From Cladophialophora immunda (taxonomy: Eukaryota; Ascomycota; Eurotiomycetes; Chaetothyriales; Herpotrichiellaceae), in assembly GCF_000835495.1 (NCBI RefSeq), contig NW_015622547.1, positions 2,542,001 to 2,606,000 of the forward strand: a stretch of 64,000 nt of DNA, in the 5' to 3' direction. Within the stretch, counting starts at the first letter, position 1, and each line of letters starts with the position of its first letter. A program made the position numbers and the translations under genes. Below the pieces are notes generated by a model. That model had not been told where the DNA came from and did not search any database. It worked only from the letters and a program-made list of their open reading frames with translations. Below are positions 53,434 to 64,000 of this stretch, in pieces.

Positions 53434-55325
53434 ATGGCAAAGGGAAAAGTCTGCTTGGTAAGTGACAGCCCAGCAACAACAACTTTGGTCTCTCTAATGG
53501 TATACAGGCCTACAGCGGTTAGATATGAGTCAGAAGGACAATGGGAGCATGAATTGCTGATTTGAATACACAGGTGGCCTGGATACAAGCTGCATTCTGA
53601 GGTGGCTGCTCGGTAAGATCCTCACAGTCCTGGGTTCTCTGCACTGCAACACAAATGACTGATAGATGAATCACAGACGATGGCTATGAGGTCGTGTGCT
53701 TCCTTGCCAATGTTGGACAAGAAGAAGATTGGGATGCCGTCGAGAAGAAGGCCCTCAAGATTGGTGCCACGAAGATGGTAATTGAGGATTTGCAGAAGGA
53801 GTTTGTGGAAGAACTGTGCTTCAGGGCTGTGCAGTGCAATGCTCAAGTGAGTTACACCTATATGACGCCGGTGACTGGTTCGCAGAAATTAATGTAGTGT
53901 CACAGTACGAAGGGCGGTACCTGCTTGGCACGTCGCTTGCACGCCCAGTGATTGCCCGATCTCTCATGCGAGTGGCACAGCGTGAAGGCTGCGACTCCGT
54001 GAGCCATGGTGCTACCGCCAAGGTAACGAGCTCTTGTGTCTTCAGGTGTGGTCATTTTCTAATCCTTCCAAGGGCAACGACCAACTCCGCTTCGAGTTCG
54101 CCTTCTACGCGATCCAGCCTACCATCAAGATCATTGCTCCATGGAGGGACCCCGAGTTCTTCAACCGATTCCAGGGTCGGAACGATCTGCTCGACTATGC
54201 CGCGGCGACAAACCTTCCGGTTACATCCACCAAGGCGAAGCCATGGTCAATGGATGCCAACCTCGCCCACTGCAGCTACGAAGCTGGCATCTTGGAAGAC
54301 CCGAACCAGGAGCCGCCGAGCGACATGTGGACCATGACTGACGACCCGCTGAAAGCTCCCAACGAGCCAAGCAACATCACCATCAGCTTCGAGAAGGGTA
54401 TCCCGACCAAGGTCGTCACGCCGAAGGGAACCTTCACAGACTCTGTGCAGCTCTTCAAGGAGCTGAACCGTATCGGAAAAGTCCACGGTATCGGCCGAAT
54501 TGACATTGTCGAAAATAGGTTCATTGGGTTGAAGTCTCGTGGATGTTACGACGTAAGTTATTTCCCCTCCACTCTCCATCCCTGATTCCCAAGCCAGATC
54601 AAAGGCATGTGGTAGGAGATTGAGCTCCCTTTGTCGGGATCTCATGCTTCTCACCGGCCCGGTTGGGCTGATTACCTGTCTCTCTATCACGCCGCAAATG
54701 TTCGGATTCACAACTCTAACTAATCCACCTACAGTCCCCGGCCATGACCATTCTTCGCCTCGCACACCTTGACCTCGAAGGTTTGGTTCTTGATGGCCAA
54801 GTTAGGGCTCTTCGAGACCAGGTAAGTCCCGCATCTTCCCTGTCCGTCTACCTGCAGCGGCAGCTGATGCTTCGATTCTTAGTTCGTCACTCACAACTGG
54901 AGTAACTACCGTAAGTCATGACCCCTACCATTTACGTTCTCGGATACTAATTTTCTCTCTAGTCTACAACGGAATGTGTACGTATAGGAATACCCTTCCC
55001 ACGTCCCCCTGTTGAAGGCACTGCGTCTCCCCTGTCGACCTGTACTAACGACTCCGCCCCTCTAGACTTCTCCCCGGAGCGTGCATTCGTAGAGAACTCC
55101 CTGGTCTACAGCCAGCAGAACGTGAACGGCGAGGTCCGGTTGAGCTGCTACAAGGGAAATACGTACGTCCTCGGCCGTACCAGCAGCAGCGAGAAGCTGT
55201 ACTCCATGGAGGAGGCGTCGATGGACTCGTTGGAGAACTTCAGCCCCGAGGACACCACAGGGTTTATCAAGATCCAGACCATCAGGCTGAAGAAGTACGC
55301 GGATGAATGGGCCGAGCAAAAGTGA
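53434..55325 (+). CDS. ARG1: Argininosuccinate synthase
   Basis: Joins citrulline and aspartate with ATP to form argininosuccinate, the penultimate step of arginine synthesis, in the cytosol. 409 residues, the family's usual length. Ten exons: 53434-53457, 53508-53517, 53574-53612, 53677-53846, 53906-54022, 54073-54552, 54735-54821, 54883-54910, 54963-54977 and 55066-55325; the sum is divisible by three and all junctions keep family sequence. The ATP-binding P-loop AYSGGLDTS is assembled from three exons. The second signature GATAKGNDQLRF crosses an intron. LLGTSLARPVIAR, KPWSMDANLAHCSYE and GRIDIVENRFIGLKSRGCY are all present. The 10-nt and 15-nt exons are unusually small. The TGACTC element upstream fits general amino-acid control. 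Confidence 0.95.
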
Positions 55326-56554
55326 GGTTGCTCCCCTCGGTCAAGGGTTTCTCTTTATGTTCGTGTTATTAAGCCGGGGTTAGATGACTAGAATCATGCA
55401 GGTGGATAATCTCGGGGTCGAAAAGTCCTTCATTCTGCATGCTGTTCGATGTCCCCGTCATGCTCCAGCTCTACCGTCAACTCACCTTCGTCATGGGATT
55501 GCAACTGTGCTCAAGCAGCCACCAGCTCACGTTGTCTCCGTAGCACCTAATCTGTACCGGGTCTCCTTAGCCCGTTCCGTCCAAGGTATCTTTCTGGGCC
55601 ATTCATTAACTGCACTTCTCCTCTTCTCTCAGAGCGGACCCACTGAGCAGACTTGAAAACGACTCTTGAAGTAGCAGGAATGCTCCACTGCCCCTGGCTT
55701 GCCAACCCGAGGCTTCTGCGTCAGGCATTTTTGGGATCTCTGGCAGTCTGCATCCTTTGGCGTCCTTTTCTGAGCTCTTTCCATGATTAGACATGTTAAA
55801 CTTGTTTTCGGTGTGGAAGAGTTCACGCAGTAAAGGTGTCGTTTGGAATATCTTTGACGGTTGTGGTAGAGGACGTAGAATCTGGCAAAGGGTTGGTCCC
55901 GAGTAATACAGGACTGTCTGAATATGGTCGACCGTCAATGTGAGAATATACTCTCTGCACAAAAGCTGGGCACTCTCCTCTTGTCAGCTGTTTCTTCTGC
56001 CCAAGTAACTGCCAGGTGCATCCCCAACGGGTCCACTGGCTCATCGTGGGGAAAGGACTTGCGCTGTGGGCGGCAAATCCCGTAAAGTTCCGCAGGGCAA
56101 AAGGATGGAACAGTGTGAGATCCGTAGATGAGACATCGATAGTAAGGAGAGAACCGGGACGAGGGACAGAGCATGATTGTGGGGGTTTGGCGGGAAAGCG
56201 AATGAAAACTCGCTGGCCGAGGAATTGAAAACAACAGTGGCACCAGTGGGCAAAAAGAAGCTCGATGTCATTGCTGGTTGCGCCAGTTGCTGCCCCTCAC
56301 CACTTTCTCCCATCGCCGCTTCGGAAGCCAGCCAGCGGCATTCATTTTGTTCCTCTCCCACAAGCCGAACTCATTTTCACTTCGATTCTATTCTTTTCTC
56401 ACAGATTTCTCCTTCATCCTTGCCCTTGGCTTCTCCTGTGATATACACTGCCGCTGCTTATCCATAGCTCAGATTCTTGAGAAAGACCTTGCTACTGTGA
56501 TTTCCACCCCTCCTCCAACCAACCCCCGAAAGCCCCACTACAGCAATCGCCAGT
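55326..56554. other. Promoter region of aldolase gene
   Basis: 3' flank of the arginine gene and promoter of the highly expressed aldolase. A long pyrimidine-rich leader (about 56365-56430) is typical of strongly transcribed fungal housekeeping genes. No gene seen. Confidence 0.5.
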
Positions 56555-57794
56555 ATGGGTGTCAAGGATATCTTGTCGCGAAAGGAGGGCGTCATCGTCG
56601 GTGACGATGTCTTGAATCTCTTCAAATACGCTCAAGAGCACAACTTTGCAATTCCCGCCATTGTAAGCTGCCCAGCCCCAACCCAATGGGACTGTCACTG
56701 ACCTTTGCTGTGTAGAACGTGACCTCCTCCTCGACCGTTGTGGCCGCTCTGGAAGCTGCCCGTGACGCAAATGCCCCCATCATTCTCCAGGCCTCTCAGG
56801 GAGGTGCTGCGTACTTCTGTGGCAAGGTTCGTTGACACAAGCACGGTGCAAAGAACGGCAAACTGAGAACCTTTTACAGGGTGTCAAGAATGATAAGCAA
56901 CAAGCATCTATTGCTGGTGCGGTAGCTGCGGCTCACTACATCCGCTGTGTCGCTCCCGCATACGGTGTCCCTGTTGTCCTGCACACCGATCACTGCGCGA
57001 AGAAGCTTCTTCCCTGGCTCGATGGCATGATGGACGCGGACGAGGCCTACTTCAAGGAACATGGCGAGCCTCTGTTCTCCTCACACATGATTGACTTGTC
57101 TGAAGAAGCTGTTGACTGGAACATTGAGACCACGGCGAAATATCTCAAGCGGGCGGCACCCATGAAGCAATGGCTTGAAATGGTACGTATGCCCAAAAGG
57201 TCCGGAGCAATCAGAAGACTAAGGGGTATTTAGGAAATTGGTATTACCGGTGGAGAGGAAGATGGTGTCAACAACGAGGATGTCGACAACAACGCCCTTT
57301 ACACCCAGCCCGAAGACATCCACTTGATCTACACCACCTTGAAGAAGATCTCTCCCTACTTCTCGATTGCCGCAGGCTTCGGTAATGTTCACGGTGTCTA
57401 CAAGCCCGGCAACGTCCGTCTTCACCCAGAACTGCTGGACAAGCACCAAAAATACGTCAAGGAGAAGGAGTCCACCAAGACGGACAAGCCCGTGTTCCTT
57501 GTCTTCCACGGCGGCTCCGGCTCGTCCAAGAAGGAATACACCGATGCCATCAGCTATGGTGTGGTCAAAGTTAACCTCGACACCGACTTGCAATATGCCT
57601 ACCTGACTGGTATCCGTGATTATGTGCTGAACAAGAAAGACTACATCATGAAGCAAGTCGGTAACCCAGATGGTGAGGACAAGCCCAACAAGAAGTACTT
57701 CGATCCCCGCGTGTGGGTGCGTGAAGGTGAGAAGACCATGAGCGCTCGTGTGGCAGAGGCGTTGAAGGACTTCAACACTGCTGGCACTCTGTGA
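56555..57794 (+). CDS. FBA1: Fructose-bisphosphate aldolase, class II
   Basis: A zinc-dependent cytosolic enzyme of glycolysis and gluconeogenesis cleaving fructose-1,6-bisphosphate. 360 residues. Exons: 56555-56662, 56716-56826, 56880-57182 and 57234-57794, all phase 0. Class II signatures: PAINVTSSSTVVAALEAA, the metal-site block VVLHTDHCAKKLLPW, HMIDLSEEAVDWN with the second signature, GITGGEEDGVNNEDVDN, AAGFGNVHGVYKPGN with a zinc His, the phosphate-binding FHGGSGSSKKEY, and VNLDTDLQYAY. No class I Schiff-base lysine architecture is present. It matches fungal Fba1 throughout with no missing catalytic residue. Confidence 0.97.
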
Positions 57795-58348
57795 AACGGT
57801 CTCAACATCAAGAACTGGGAATGCCGCTGAAGGGGTTCCTGCGCATCCTTATATCTTTTGGAGAGATGACGCTTGCCTGCCTCCATTATTATCGAGAGCA
57901 GAACTTTTTAAGTGAGGAATAGCTCCCCTGTACCCTAGCTTTATCCTACATACCTTGAAAACTTCCAGCCAAAAGGAGAATAGTTCTATTCCAGTGGGAC
58001 CTCGATTTTTCCATGTGGCAGTGACGGCTTGCTCGTGCCTGAGTGGTGGTTCCATTCGGCTTCAACCACCATACGTCACCGAGATTGAAGGGGACTTTGG
58101 CTCCCTCCAACCACATTGAGACCCTCGCTGTCACATTCAACAATTGCGCCCGTCCACCATTTCCCTGGATCAACGAGTGTTCCCTCTCTTGTTTAACAAA
58201 GATCGTCGCTCTCTTTTTGTTTTGCTCCTCGAATTGTCTCTACGCTATTCCCTCCACTTCTTCACCATAACACGCAACAGAAGTCCGTGAGCACGCGACT
58301 GCCCCATCGTCTCGTTAGTACTGCACAAAGCGGCCACCCAAGTACACG
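57795..58348. other. Intergenic region
   Basis: 3' flank of the aldolase gene and promoter/leader of the oxysterol-binding protein gene, with TC-rich leader sequence. Nothing else seen. Confidence 0.5.
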
Positions 58349-59738
58349 ATGCCCGAAGTCGAAGGCGGCGCGGTGCCAAATCAAAGCAAGGGATCGTGGT
58401 CTTCATTTCTTAAGGTGAGTCCATAAGTTGGCCTGAGAGCAGGGTACAAACACAGCGCATGCTCCGGACACTGACAAATGCACCCAGTCGATTGCCTCTT
58501 TCAATGGCGACTTGTCCTCGCTAACCGCCCCGGCCTTCATCCTCTCTACCCAATCCCTCGTCGAATTTTCTGCATACTGGGCTGAAAACACGTCGCTATT
58601 CATCGCGCCGACTCAAGAGAAGGATCCTGCCAGGCGCGCTTTACTGGTACTGAAGTGGTTGCTCAACACTCTCAAACAACAATACTGCTCGCGTTCAGAG
58701 AAACTTGGCTCGGAGAAGAAGCCACTCAACCCATTCCTAGGCGAGCTGTTCCTGGGGAAATGGGACGACGAATTCGGCGAGACGACGCTGGTCTCGGAGC
58801 AAGTCAGCCACCACCCTCCAGTCACAGCCTACTGCATTACCAACGAGAGGCATCGCATACGGCTGCAGGGCTACAACGGTCAGAAAGCCAGTTTTAGTCG
58901 AACTATCCAAGTCAAACAGATTGGACATGCTCTCTTGACCCTGCATCCTCCCAACAGTGACCATGCCGAGACCTACCTCATCACTCTGCCTGCTCTGCAC
59001 ATAGAGAGTCTCATCTACGGAGCACCCTTTGTCGAGTTGAGTAAATTCATACATATCGCTTCGAGCAGTGGATATGTCGCCAAAATCGATTTTACTGGCA
59101 AGGGCTGGCTATCTGGGAAGAAGAACAGCTTCACAGCGTCGTTGTGGAAAGAAGGCGAAGGCTCAGAGAAAAACCCCCTCTACACAGCGGACGGGCAATG
59201 GTCGGACTCGTTTACAATAAGAGAGGGCGACAGCAAGAAGGGTAGAGAGATCGAAACCTTCAAGCCATCGAACATCAAACTGTCCAAACTGAACGTCGCC
59301 CCTATAGAGGAGCAAGATGTCTTTGAGAGTAGAAGAGCGTGGTCACGGGTCGCCCAAAGCATCGAGAAGGGTGAAATGGAGGCTGCCTCGCACTACAAGT
59401 CCAGAATCGAGAATGCCCAGCGAGCGTTGCGCAAGAAGGAGCAAGAAGAAAAGCGAGATTGGGAACGGATGTTTTTCGTCCAAGCGGATCCAAAGGATAG
59501 ATTTGAAAAGACGTTCGAGGACCTGGTAAAGGTGGTGACCAGCTTTGGTGTCTATAGCTGGGAAGGCGTCGTGCCCGATAAAACAGCTGGAATATGGAGG
59601 TATAGCGAGGAGAAGGCTGCCAGGGCCCAAAAGCCCTTCCACAAGGAGGGACTGTTGGCTCTTGGGGAGAACGCAGATGGAACCTCTGCGCCGGTGAGCA
59701 GGGTCCCGACAAACCAAAGCGGGAACCCGGCGAACTGA
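58349..59738 (+). CDS. Oxysterol-binding protein, Kes1/Osh4-like
   Basis: A 438-residue lipid-transfer protein that exchanges sterol and PI4P between membranes. Exons: 58349-58414 and 58488-59738 (GTGAGT donor, CTGAC branch site, CCCAG acceptor, phase 0), joined as WSSFLK/SIASFNGDLSSLTAPA. It contains only the ORD domain, without PH or ankyrin regions, as in Osh4. The N-terminal lid (WSSFLKSIASFNGDLS) precedes KKPLNPFLGELFLGKW and the family fingerprint EQVSHHPP (E126-P133), where the two His contact PI4P phosphate. A late RAWSRVAQSIEKGEMEAASHYK block and a charged helix also match the family. Confidence 0.95.
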
Positions 59739-60393
59739 GTCGATGTTAAAGGCAAGTAACAGGAGCGTCAACAGGAGCTCTGGGAGCAGCAGGGAAGGAC
59801 AGTCATGATTTGGGCGATCTGGGCAGTATTACTAGCGTTCTCGTGAGACATAAACTGGTAAGGACATGTCCCTGCCCTTGGTAATCAAAACTTCTGAGGC
59901 GCGTCTTCTGTCTCTTCCACGTGTCGCAGATATGATCCCACACATCAAGGCATGTATCGGCCGAGAAGGCATCAAGATATCAGGCCCGGAACCAGAATTC
60001 GCCCGAAGGTCACGGCTAGCACGATGTGAAAGAGGGACAAAGATGAATCGGCGTCCCCAGCACCACAGTGTTCCGACCCTGCTTTATAAGCTCAGGGGAA
60101 ATATGCGGCCATTCTGGGGACACTGGCTCCAGATGAAGAGCGTGTCGATTCCCGCAAGTCCTTAGCGACCACCCTGCCGACTACCGAACCACCCAATCAC
60201 TGCGACAGCATCAAGGAAAGCTGCCGCTTGCTGGCTCATTATCGCCATAGTTATCACGGTCAGGTGTGTGTGAAGGTTGGGGCCGGCTGCCTAGACGCTT
60301 CGTTCAATGTCACCACAACGATAATGATACGAGAATAGGTTGCCGCAAGACACCCCTCGGTTCTTAGCATAGACGAGGGGGAAGATCCAATCC
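59739..60393. other. Intergenic region
   Basis: Between the oxysterol-binding gene and the glutathione transferase gene. A frame of about 99 codons near 59866-60165 has no domain and is not called. Confidence 0.5.
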
Positions 60394-61462
60394 ATGAGGA
60401 GAACACGCGCAGTTCGACACGTCATTGGATTGACAGCCTCCCTCCCTACGCCGGTAAACAACACCACATCGCGAGCCATAAGAAGCTTGGGAAGCCTCTC
60501 ACCTGCCGTCAGCTTTACATCTCGCACCGCTGCAATTGCGAACCCGAGTACGAGGTCAAAAACAAAGAGTCTTCCACTACTTCAATCTGGGATCCAGGTA
60601 CACCAGAAGAGACTCCTCAGGCTCGACCCTTCACCAGACAAGACTGTTCGAACGCAAGCCGGCAACATGTCCTCTCCTCCGTACAATGCCCTCACGCTCT
60701 ACACGGCAGGAACCCCCAATGGCTTGAAACCCACCATTGTCCTCGAGGAACTGGGTCTCAAATACGATGTCCGCGGCATCAACATCATGACCAATGAACA
60801 AAAGGAGCCGTGGTTCCTCGAAATCAACCCCAATGGCCGTATCCCCGCGCTCAAGGACGGTGACCTGCGGGTGTTTGAAAGCGGCGCCATTATGTTGTAT
60901 TTGACCGACATGTATGACAAGGAGAAGAAGTTCACATACGAGTACGGGAGCGGGCTTTATTATGAGATGATGAGCTGGTTGATGTTCCAAATGGGCGGCA
61001 TTGGACCGATGCAAGGTGCGTCCCGGTCGAGGAAAAGTGACTGAGACATTCAAGGGGCTGAGCAGTGAAACAGGACAGGCCAACCACTTCCGCGCCATGG
61101 CACCGGTGTACTCTGCCTACGGCATCAAGCGCTATCTCGACGAAACCAAGCGCCTGTACGGTGTGCTGGAGATCCGCCTGTCCAAGGCCGACTGGCTCGC
61201 TGGTGACAAGTACACGATCGCCGACATGGCAAATTACGCCTGGGTCCGAGCGGGCCCGCTGTTCTTGGACATCGACATGAGCGAGTTCCCGGGGGTGGAC
61301 AAGTGGATGAAGCGCATCGAGGAGAGGCCCGCGGTGCAGAGCGCCAGGAAGATCCCGAACTCGAACCGTACGGACGAGGAGTTGACCAAGATGATTGAAG
61401 GCATGAAGGCGCGCGTGGACGCGTTGAAAGGCACGGACAAGGACGAGCCCTCGAAGATATGA
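60394..61462 (+). CDS. Ure2-like glutathione S-transferase
   Basis: A thioredoxin-fold transferase of the fungal Ure2p/GTT class. Exons: to 61015, then 61074-61462 (phase 1), joined as GPMQ/GQANHFRAM. The N-terminal domain has LYTAGTPNGLKPTIVLEELG and INPNGRIPALKDGD then FESGAIMLYL; the C-terminal helical domain has ADMANYAWVRAGPLFLDI. The typical insertion before the helical domain fits Ure2-like enzymes, which act as peroxidases or transferases. There are two candidate starts. From 60394 the 336-residue form begins MRRTRAVRHVIGLTASLP, with the Arg/Ser/Thr-rich, acid-poor look of a mitochondrial presequence. From 60667 the 245-residue form begins MSSPPYNALTLYT, the usual cytosolic length. 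Both may be used. Confidence 0.88.
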
Positions 61463-62757
61463 AAGCACCCCGCACCCCAGAAAGGATCTATGGCGCTTGG
61501 AAGCGTGGGTGTATACTAGATACGAGCCTGGACTCATGCGGCGACACTGACCGGAAGGGACATATCATGGGATTTCCGCAGCCCAATATGACTGCTACCT
61601 TCACTCTCCCACTCAAGCTCAAGACTAATCTGTTTGTTTTTTTTTACCTCTCATGCAGCACAGCCTTGTCGATCAGAATACAGAGCAATGCCGATCCTGT
61701 GGCATGTTACGGCTATGGACAAGTCGTGACTGGGTGCGTGTCTGTCTCACTGCTGACAACCTGATAGATACCCAGGTACCTACCCACCCAAGGACCCCCG
61801 AAGACACCTGCAACCCATCCAACCTGCTCTTTTTCCAACAGCCAGCTTCTCCGACATCTACACCGCTCGCGACGGTTCACGGCGATATTCCAGCCGGACG
61901 ATTGCGGCCCTACTACTTCCCCCTCCAAGGTCCGCAGGGCGATGAGATGGGTCGGGGATCAACGTGTTGCAATGTTGCGGCTAGGAGCTGGAGGGTGCCG
62001 TTACGCATGTGTATGTGGAATAGGCCAGGTAGGTAGGTAGGCAACACGGGGGTTTGCATCTTTTCGATTTCGTCTGGTCCACTGGCGGAACAGATTGTCT
62101 TTAACGACGCTGCATATTGTATGCTACTCTAGGGTTCCCAAAAGTCTGGAAATGAAAGATCCCAGTAGCGGAATAACAGTATATAACCCACTTCTTGGGC
62201 CGAGCAGGGGCCCTAACGACTATGTCGCATGCACATAACGACGAAAAGCGAGGTCTTTTAACCTCGAGCTCTTCTGTTCGCTCTTCTGGTGTGCCCCGCG
62301 AATGGCGGAGCACTTATGTACATCCGTCGCGTCTCTTGCGAATAACTCGGTTTGTGTCGTGCGTCCCTCGAAGAGTCACTGCACGTGTCCGCCTGTTTCG
62401 AGCTGAACCGACAGAGTACCTCTTCATCCAGGGCGGGCTCTCTTGCACCTGATTTGATGGATAGTCTCCACAGTGATGGCCCTATCTTCGTTCTTCGGCC
62501 GCGCGTGTTGTGTATTGCGAATTGCGTATTGCGTATTGCGCCGTGCTGTCACGCGATTCGACTCGAATCCCGATCTTGACTAAGAGGTGTTATAAGCTAG
62601 CTGGAGAGGTGTCTCCTTGGATGTTGGCCCAGTCGGCTGTTGCAGACTCGCCTATTGTTCAACAGCAGCTTGGCGTACGACACGGATCATTTTCGTCGAC
62701 TAGTGGAGTATCAAGTTCTCATTTTTGGGTCGGAGGTCATGCTGCTTCCGGCTCTGC
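61463..62757. other. Convergent 3' intergenic region
   Basis: Between the stops of the glutathione transferase gene (+) and the last gene (-). It includes a poly-T run near 61634-61645 and short ATTGCGT-type tandem copies at about 62515-62541. No gene is supported. Confidence 0.5.
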
Positions 62758-64000
62758 TCACACTAGTACTTGCAGTTCCGGGGCAGTGGCATAGCCCGAC
62801 GAACGGAACTCCTTTCTCACCAGGATCTCCTGTCGAGCCAGTTGCAATCTTTCCGCCGTGTCGGTCTTTTCTTCATGCGAGCGCAGAAAGTCGGGATATG
62901 TTCGTTCGGCAAAGTCGAGGAACTCTCTGGCTTCACGAGGATGAGCGTGGCTCAAGGATAGCTCGGCTGCATCTAGTACGGAAACAAGCAAGATCCTCCG
63001 AACGAATCTGTTGGGGTTCTTCTGCCATCTGGCGAATTGTTCTAGGAACGATGATTCTTGGAGTTTCTGAAACAGCGGATGAGCCGTTGGAGTTGTCGGA
63101 TGGTAGATATGGAGAATAGCCGGGTCGAAAGGAGAATAATCGATCGTCAGGCTGTATTTCAATATTAGATCGTAAAGGCTTGCTGGTAGACCTCTTTTGC
63201 TGCGCTTGTTTTGTAAGAGTATTGCCCCAGCCACTTGACGCCAGGACCGTTGCAGAGGCTCGGGGGAAGACTTTCCCTCTGAGAGGACGGATCTTCCGGA
63301 GTTGAGACGATACTCGTATGCTTGCGTATATAGCTGTACAGCTTCCTGCAGCCGTCCGCGGCGAGCGGTTTCCTTGATCATCAGAGACACGAGACGATCT
63401 TCCGCGCGCAGGTAAGCAACGGCATCAGGGGCGCAGTCGTCGGTGGGGATGAAGATGAAATTGGCGAAAGATCGTTCGTAGAGAACTTGCAACCATTGCC
63501 AGACTTCGCGTTCCAGTCCGTCAGCGTACATGACTGAGACCAAGGGCTCCATGTATTTTTCATTGAGCAGTAAATCCTTCTTCTCAGAGCCGGTCATGGC
63601 GTTGAACCAACGAGCCAGCCTCGGTCCCAGTCCTTCATCCTTGGGAGATTTGCCTCGCTTCTCACGGCCTTTGAGATATTGCAGAGCGCAGGACTGGACA
63701 AGATCGGAGTCGAGACCTTGCTTCAATAAAGCATCGTCGAATGTCTTGACCGCCGTGGCAGCTAGACCATGGGTTTGAAGAAAAGTAAGCGACTGTTGCT
63801 TGAAAAGCGGATGACCGAGGATGGTGTCTAGGTGAGAATGGGTGGAATGGGTGACTCTTTGGGCCGGATCTGGGATTAATTCAGAGCCATGCTGAATCTC
63901 GATGCCTGTTGCTGCGGCTCTCGGGGAGGGATGGGTTTCGTCGAGTCGTCGCTGGAAGGCGGATTCGAGGACGTTGAGGAGCTGTTTGGATTCGCGAGGC
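62758..64000 (-). CDS. Unrecognised helical-repeat-like protein (5' part beyond window)
   Basis: The frame is open from base 64000 to a stop at 62758, about 413 residues, with no start codon inside that must be used, so the gene extends past the window edge. The sequence is rich in amphipathic helices: ESAFQRRLDETHPSPRA, THSHLDTILGHPLFKQQ, ARRGRLQEAVQLYTQAYEYR and SHAHPREAREFLDFAERTYP. The last two look like TPR- or PPR-style helix pairs, and the whole recalls fungal mitochondrial expression factors, but I do not recognise a named family and give no function. No introns are visible in this part. Confidence 0.72.
   Translation of the reverse strand, partial: PRESKQLLNVLESAFQRRLDETHPSPRAAATGIEIQHGSELIPDPAQRVTHSTHSHLDTILGHPLFKQQSLTFLQTHGLAATAVKTFDDALLKQGLDSDLVQSCALQYLKGREKRGKSPKDEGLGPRLARWFNAMTGSEKKDLLLNEKYMEPLVSVMYADGLEREVWQWLQVLYERSFANFIFIPTDDCAPDAVAYLRAEDRLVSLMIKETARRGRLQEAVQLYTQAYEYRLNSGRSVLSEGKSSPEPLQRSWRQVAGAILLQNKRSKRGLPASLYDLILKYSLTIDYSPFDPAILHIYHPTTPTAHPLFQKLQESSFLEQFARWQKNPNRFVRRILLVSVLDAAELSLSHAHPREAREFLDFAERTYPDFLRSHEEKTDTAERLQLARQEILVRKEFRSSGYATAPELQVLV

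Noticed and set aside
62515..62541. ATTGCGT/ATTGCGA tandem copies
   Set aside because: Three to four short units only; not a CRISPR-like or centromeric repeat, and no spacer structure.

Overview
This window is nuclear DNA from a filamentous ascomycete (Pezizomycotina). The evidence is spliceosomal introns of roughly 50-100 nt with GTAAGT-like donors and CTGAC/CTAAC-type branch sites, a class X-like hybrid histidine kinase, a Zn2Cys6 plus fungal-trans regulator, a HET-domain protein, a fungal STAND N-terminal domain, and a GPI-anchored protein with a CFEM-like domain. I lean towards Eurotiomycetes on general protein flavour only. I see no rRNA, convincing tRNA, CRISPR array or intact transposon.

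Layout. 1-3.3 kb: 3' part of a hybrid histidine kinase. 4.6-6.9 kb: GPI-anchored Ser/Thr-rich CFEM-like wall protein. 8.2-9.4 kb: secreted aspartic protease. 10.1-10.9 kb: LITAF-like protein (minus). A 2.6 kb gene-poor stretch follows. 13.5-15.3 kb: protein with four ZZ/B-box-like zinc modules. 15.8-18.7 kb: BCS1-type AAA ATPase and a CCDC174-like protein (both minus). 19.1-22.5 kb: Zn2Cys6 regulator and a small two-helix membrane protein. 23.1-26.1 kb: tandem BTB paralogues. 27.1-28.9 kb: MFS sugar transporter (minus). 30.8-31.5 kb: Nudix ADP-sugar pyrophosphatase (minus). 32.1-33.2 kb: a third BTB-like gene. 33.6-36.3 kb: STAND-N/ankyrin-like gene interrupted by one in-frame TGA. 36.3-38.0 kb: AT-richer gene-free DNA with a perfect 28-bp palindrome. 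38.0-39.0 kb: NmrA-like protein. About 41.0-42.1 kb: seven-helix membrane protein. 42.7-45.6 kb: CSC1/OSCA-type channel (minus). 47.0-47.5 kb: GrpB-family protein (minus). 48.0-50.0 kb: HET-domain protein (minus). 50.8-52.6 kb: membrane-anchored ubiquitin protease. 53.4-55.3 kb: argininosuccinate synthase, ten exons. 56.6-57.8 kb: class II fructose-bisphosphate aldolase. 58.3-59.7 kb: oxysterol-binding protein. 60.4-61.5 kb: Ure2-like glutathione transferase. 62.8-64.0 kb: 3' part of an unrecognised helical protein (minus).

The right end (50-61 kb) is mostly conserved housekeeping metabolism. The 22-50 kb stretch mixes conserved genes with families typical of accessory and non-self-recognition repertoires (BTB expansion, STAND-N, HET). 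I see no biosynthetic cluster: no backbone enzyme is present and neighbouring genes do not share an obvious pathway. The observations most worth following are the single nonsense codon in the STAND-N gene, the BTB paralogues with a shared C-terminal Cys/His motif, the tandem zinc-module protein, and the palindrome with its partial copy 1.3 kb away. Exon coordinates were worked out by hand from splice signals and reading-frame continuity.
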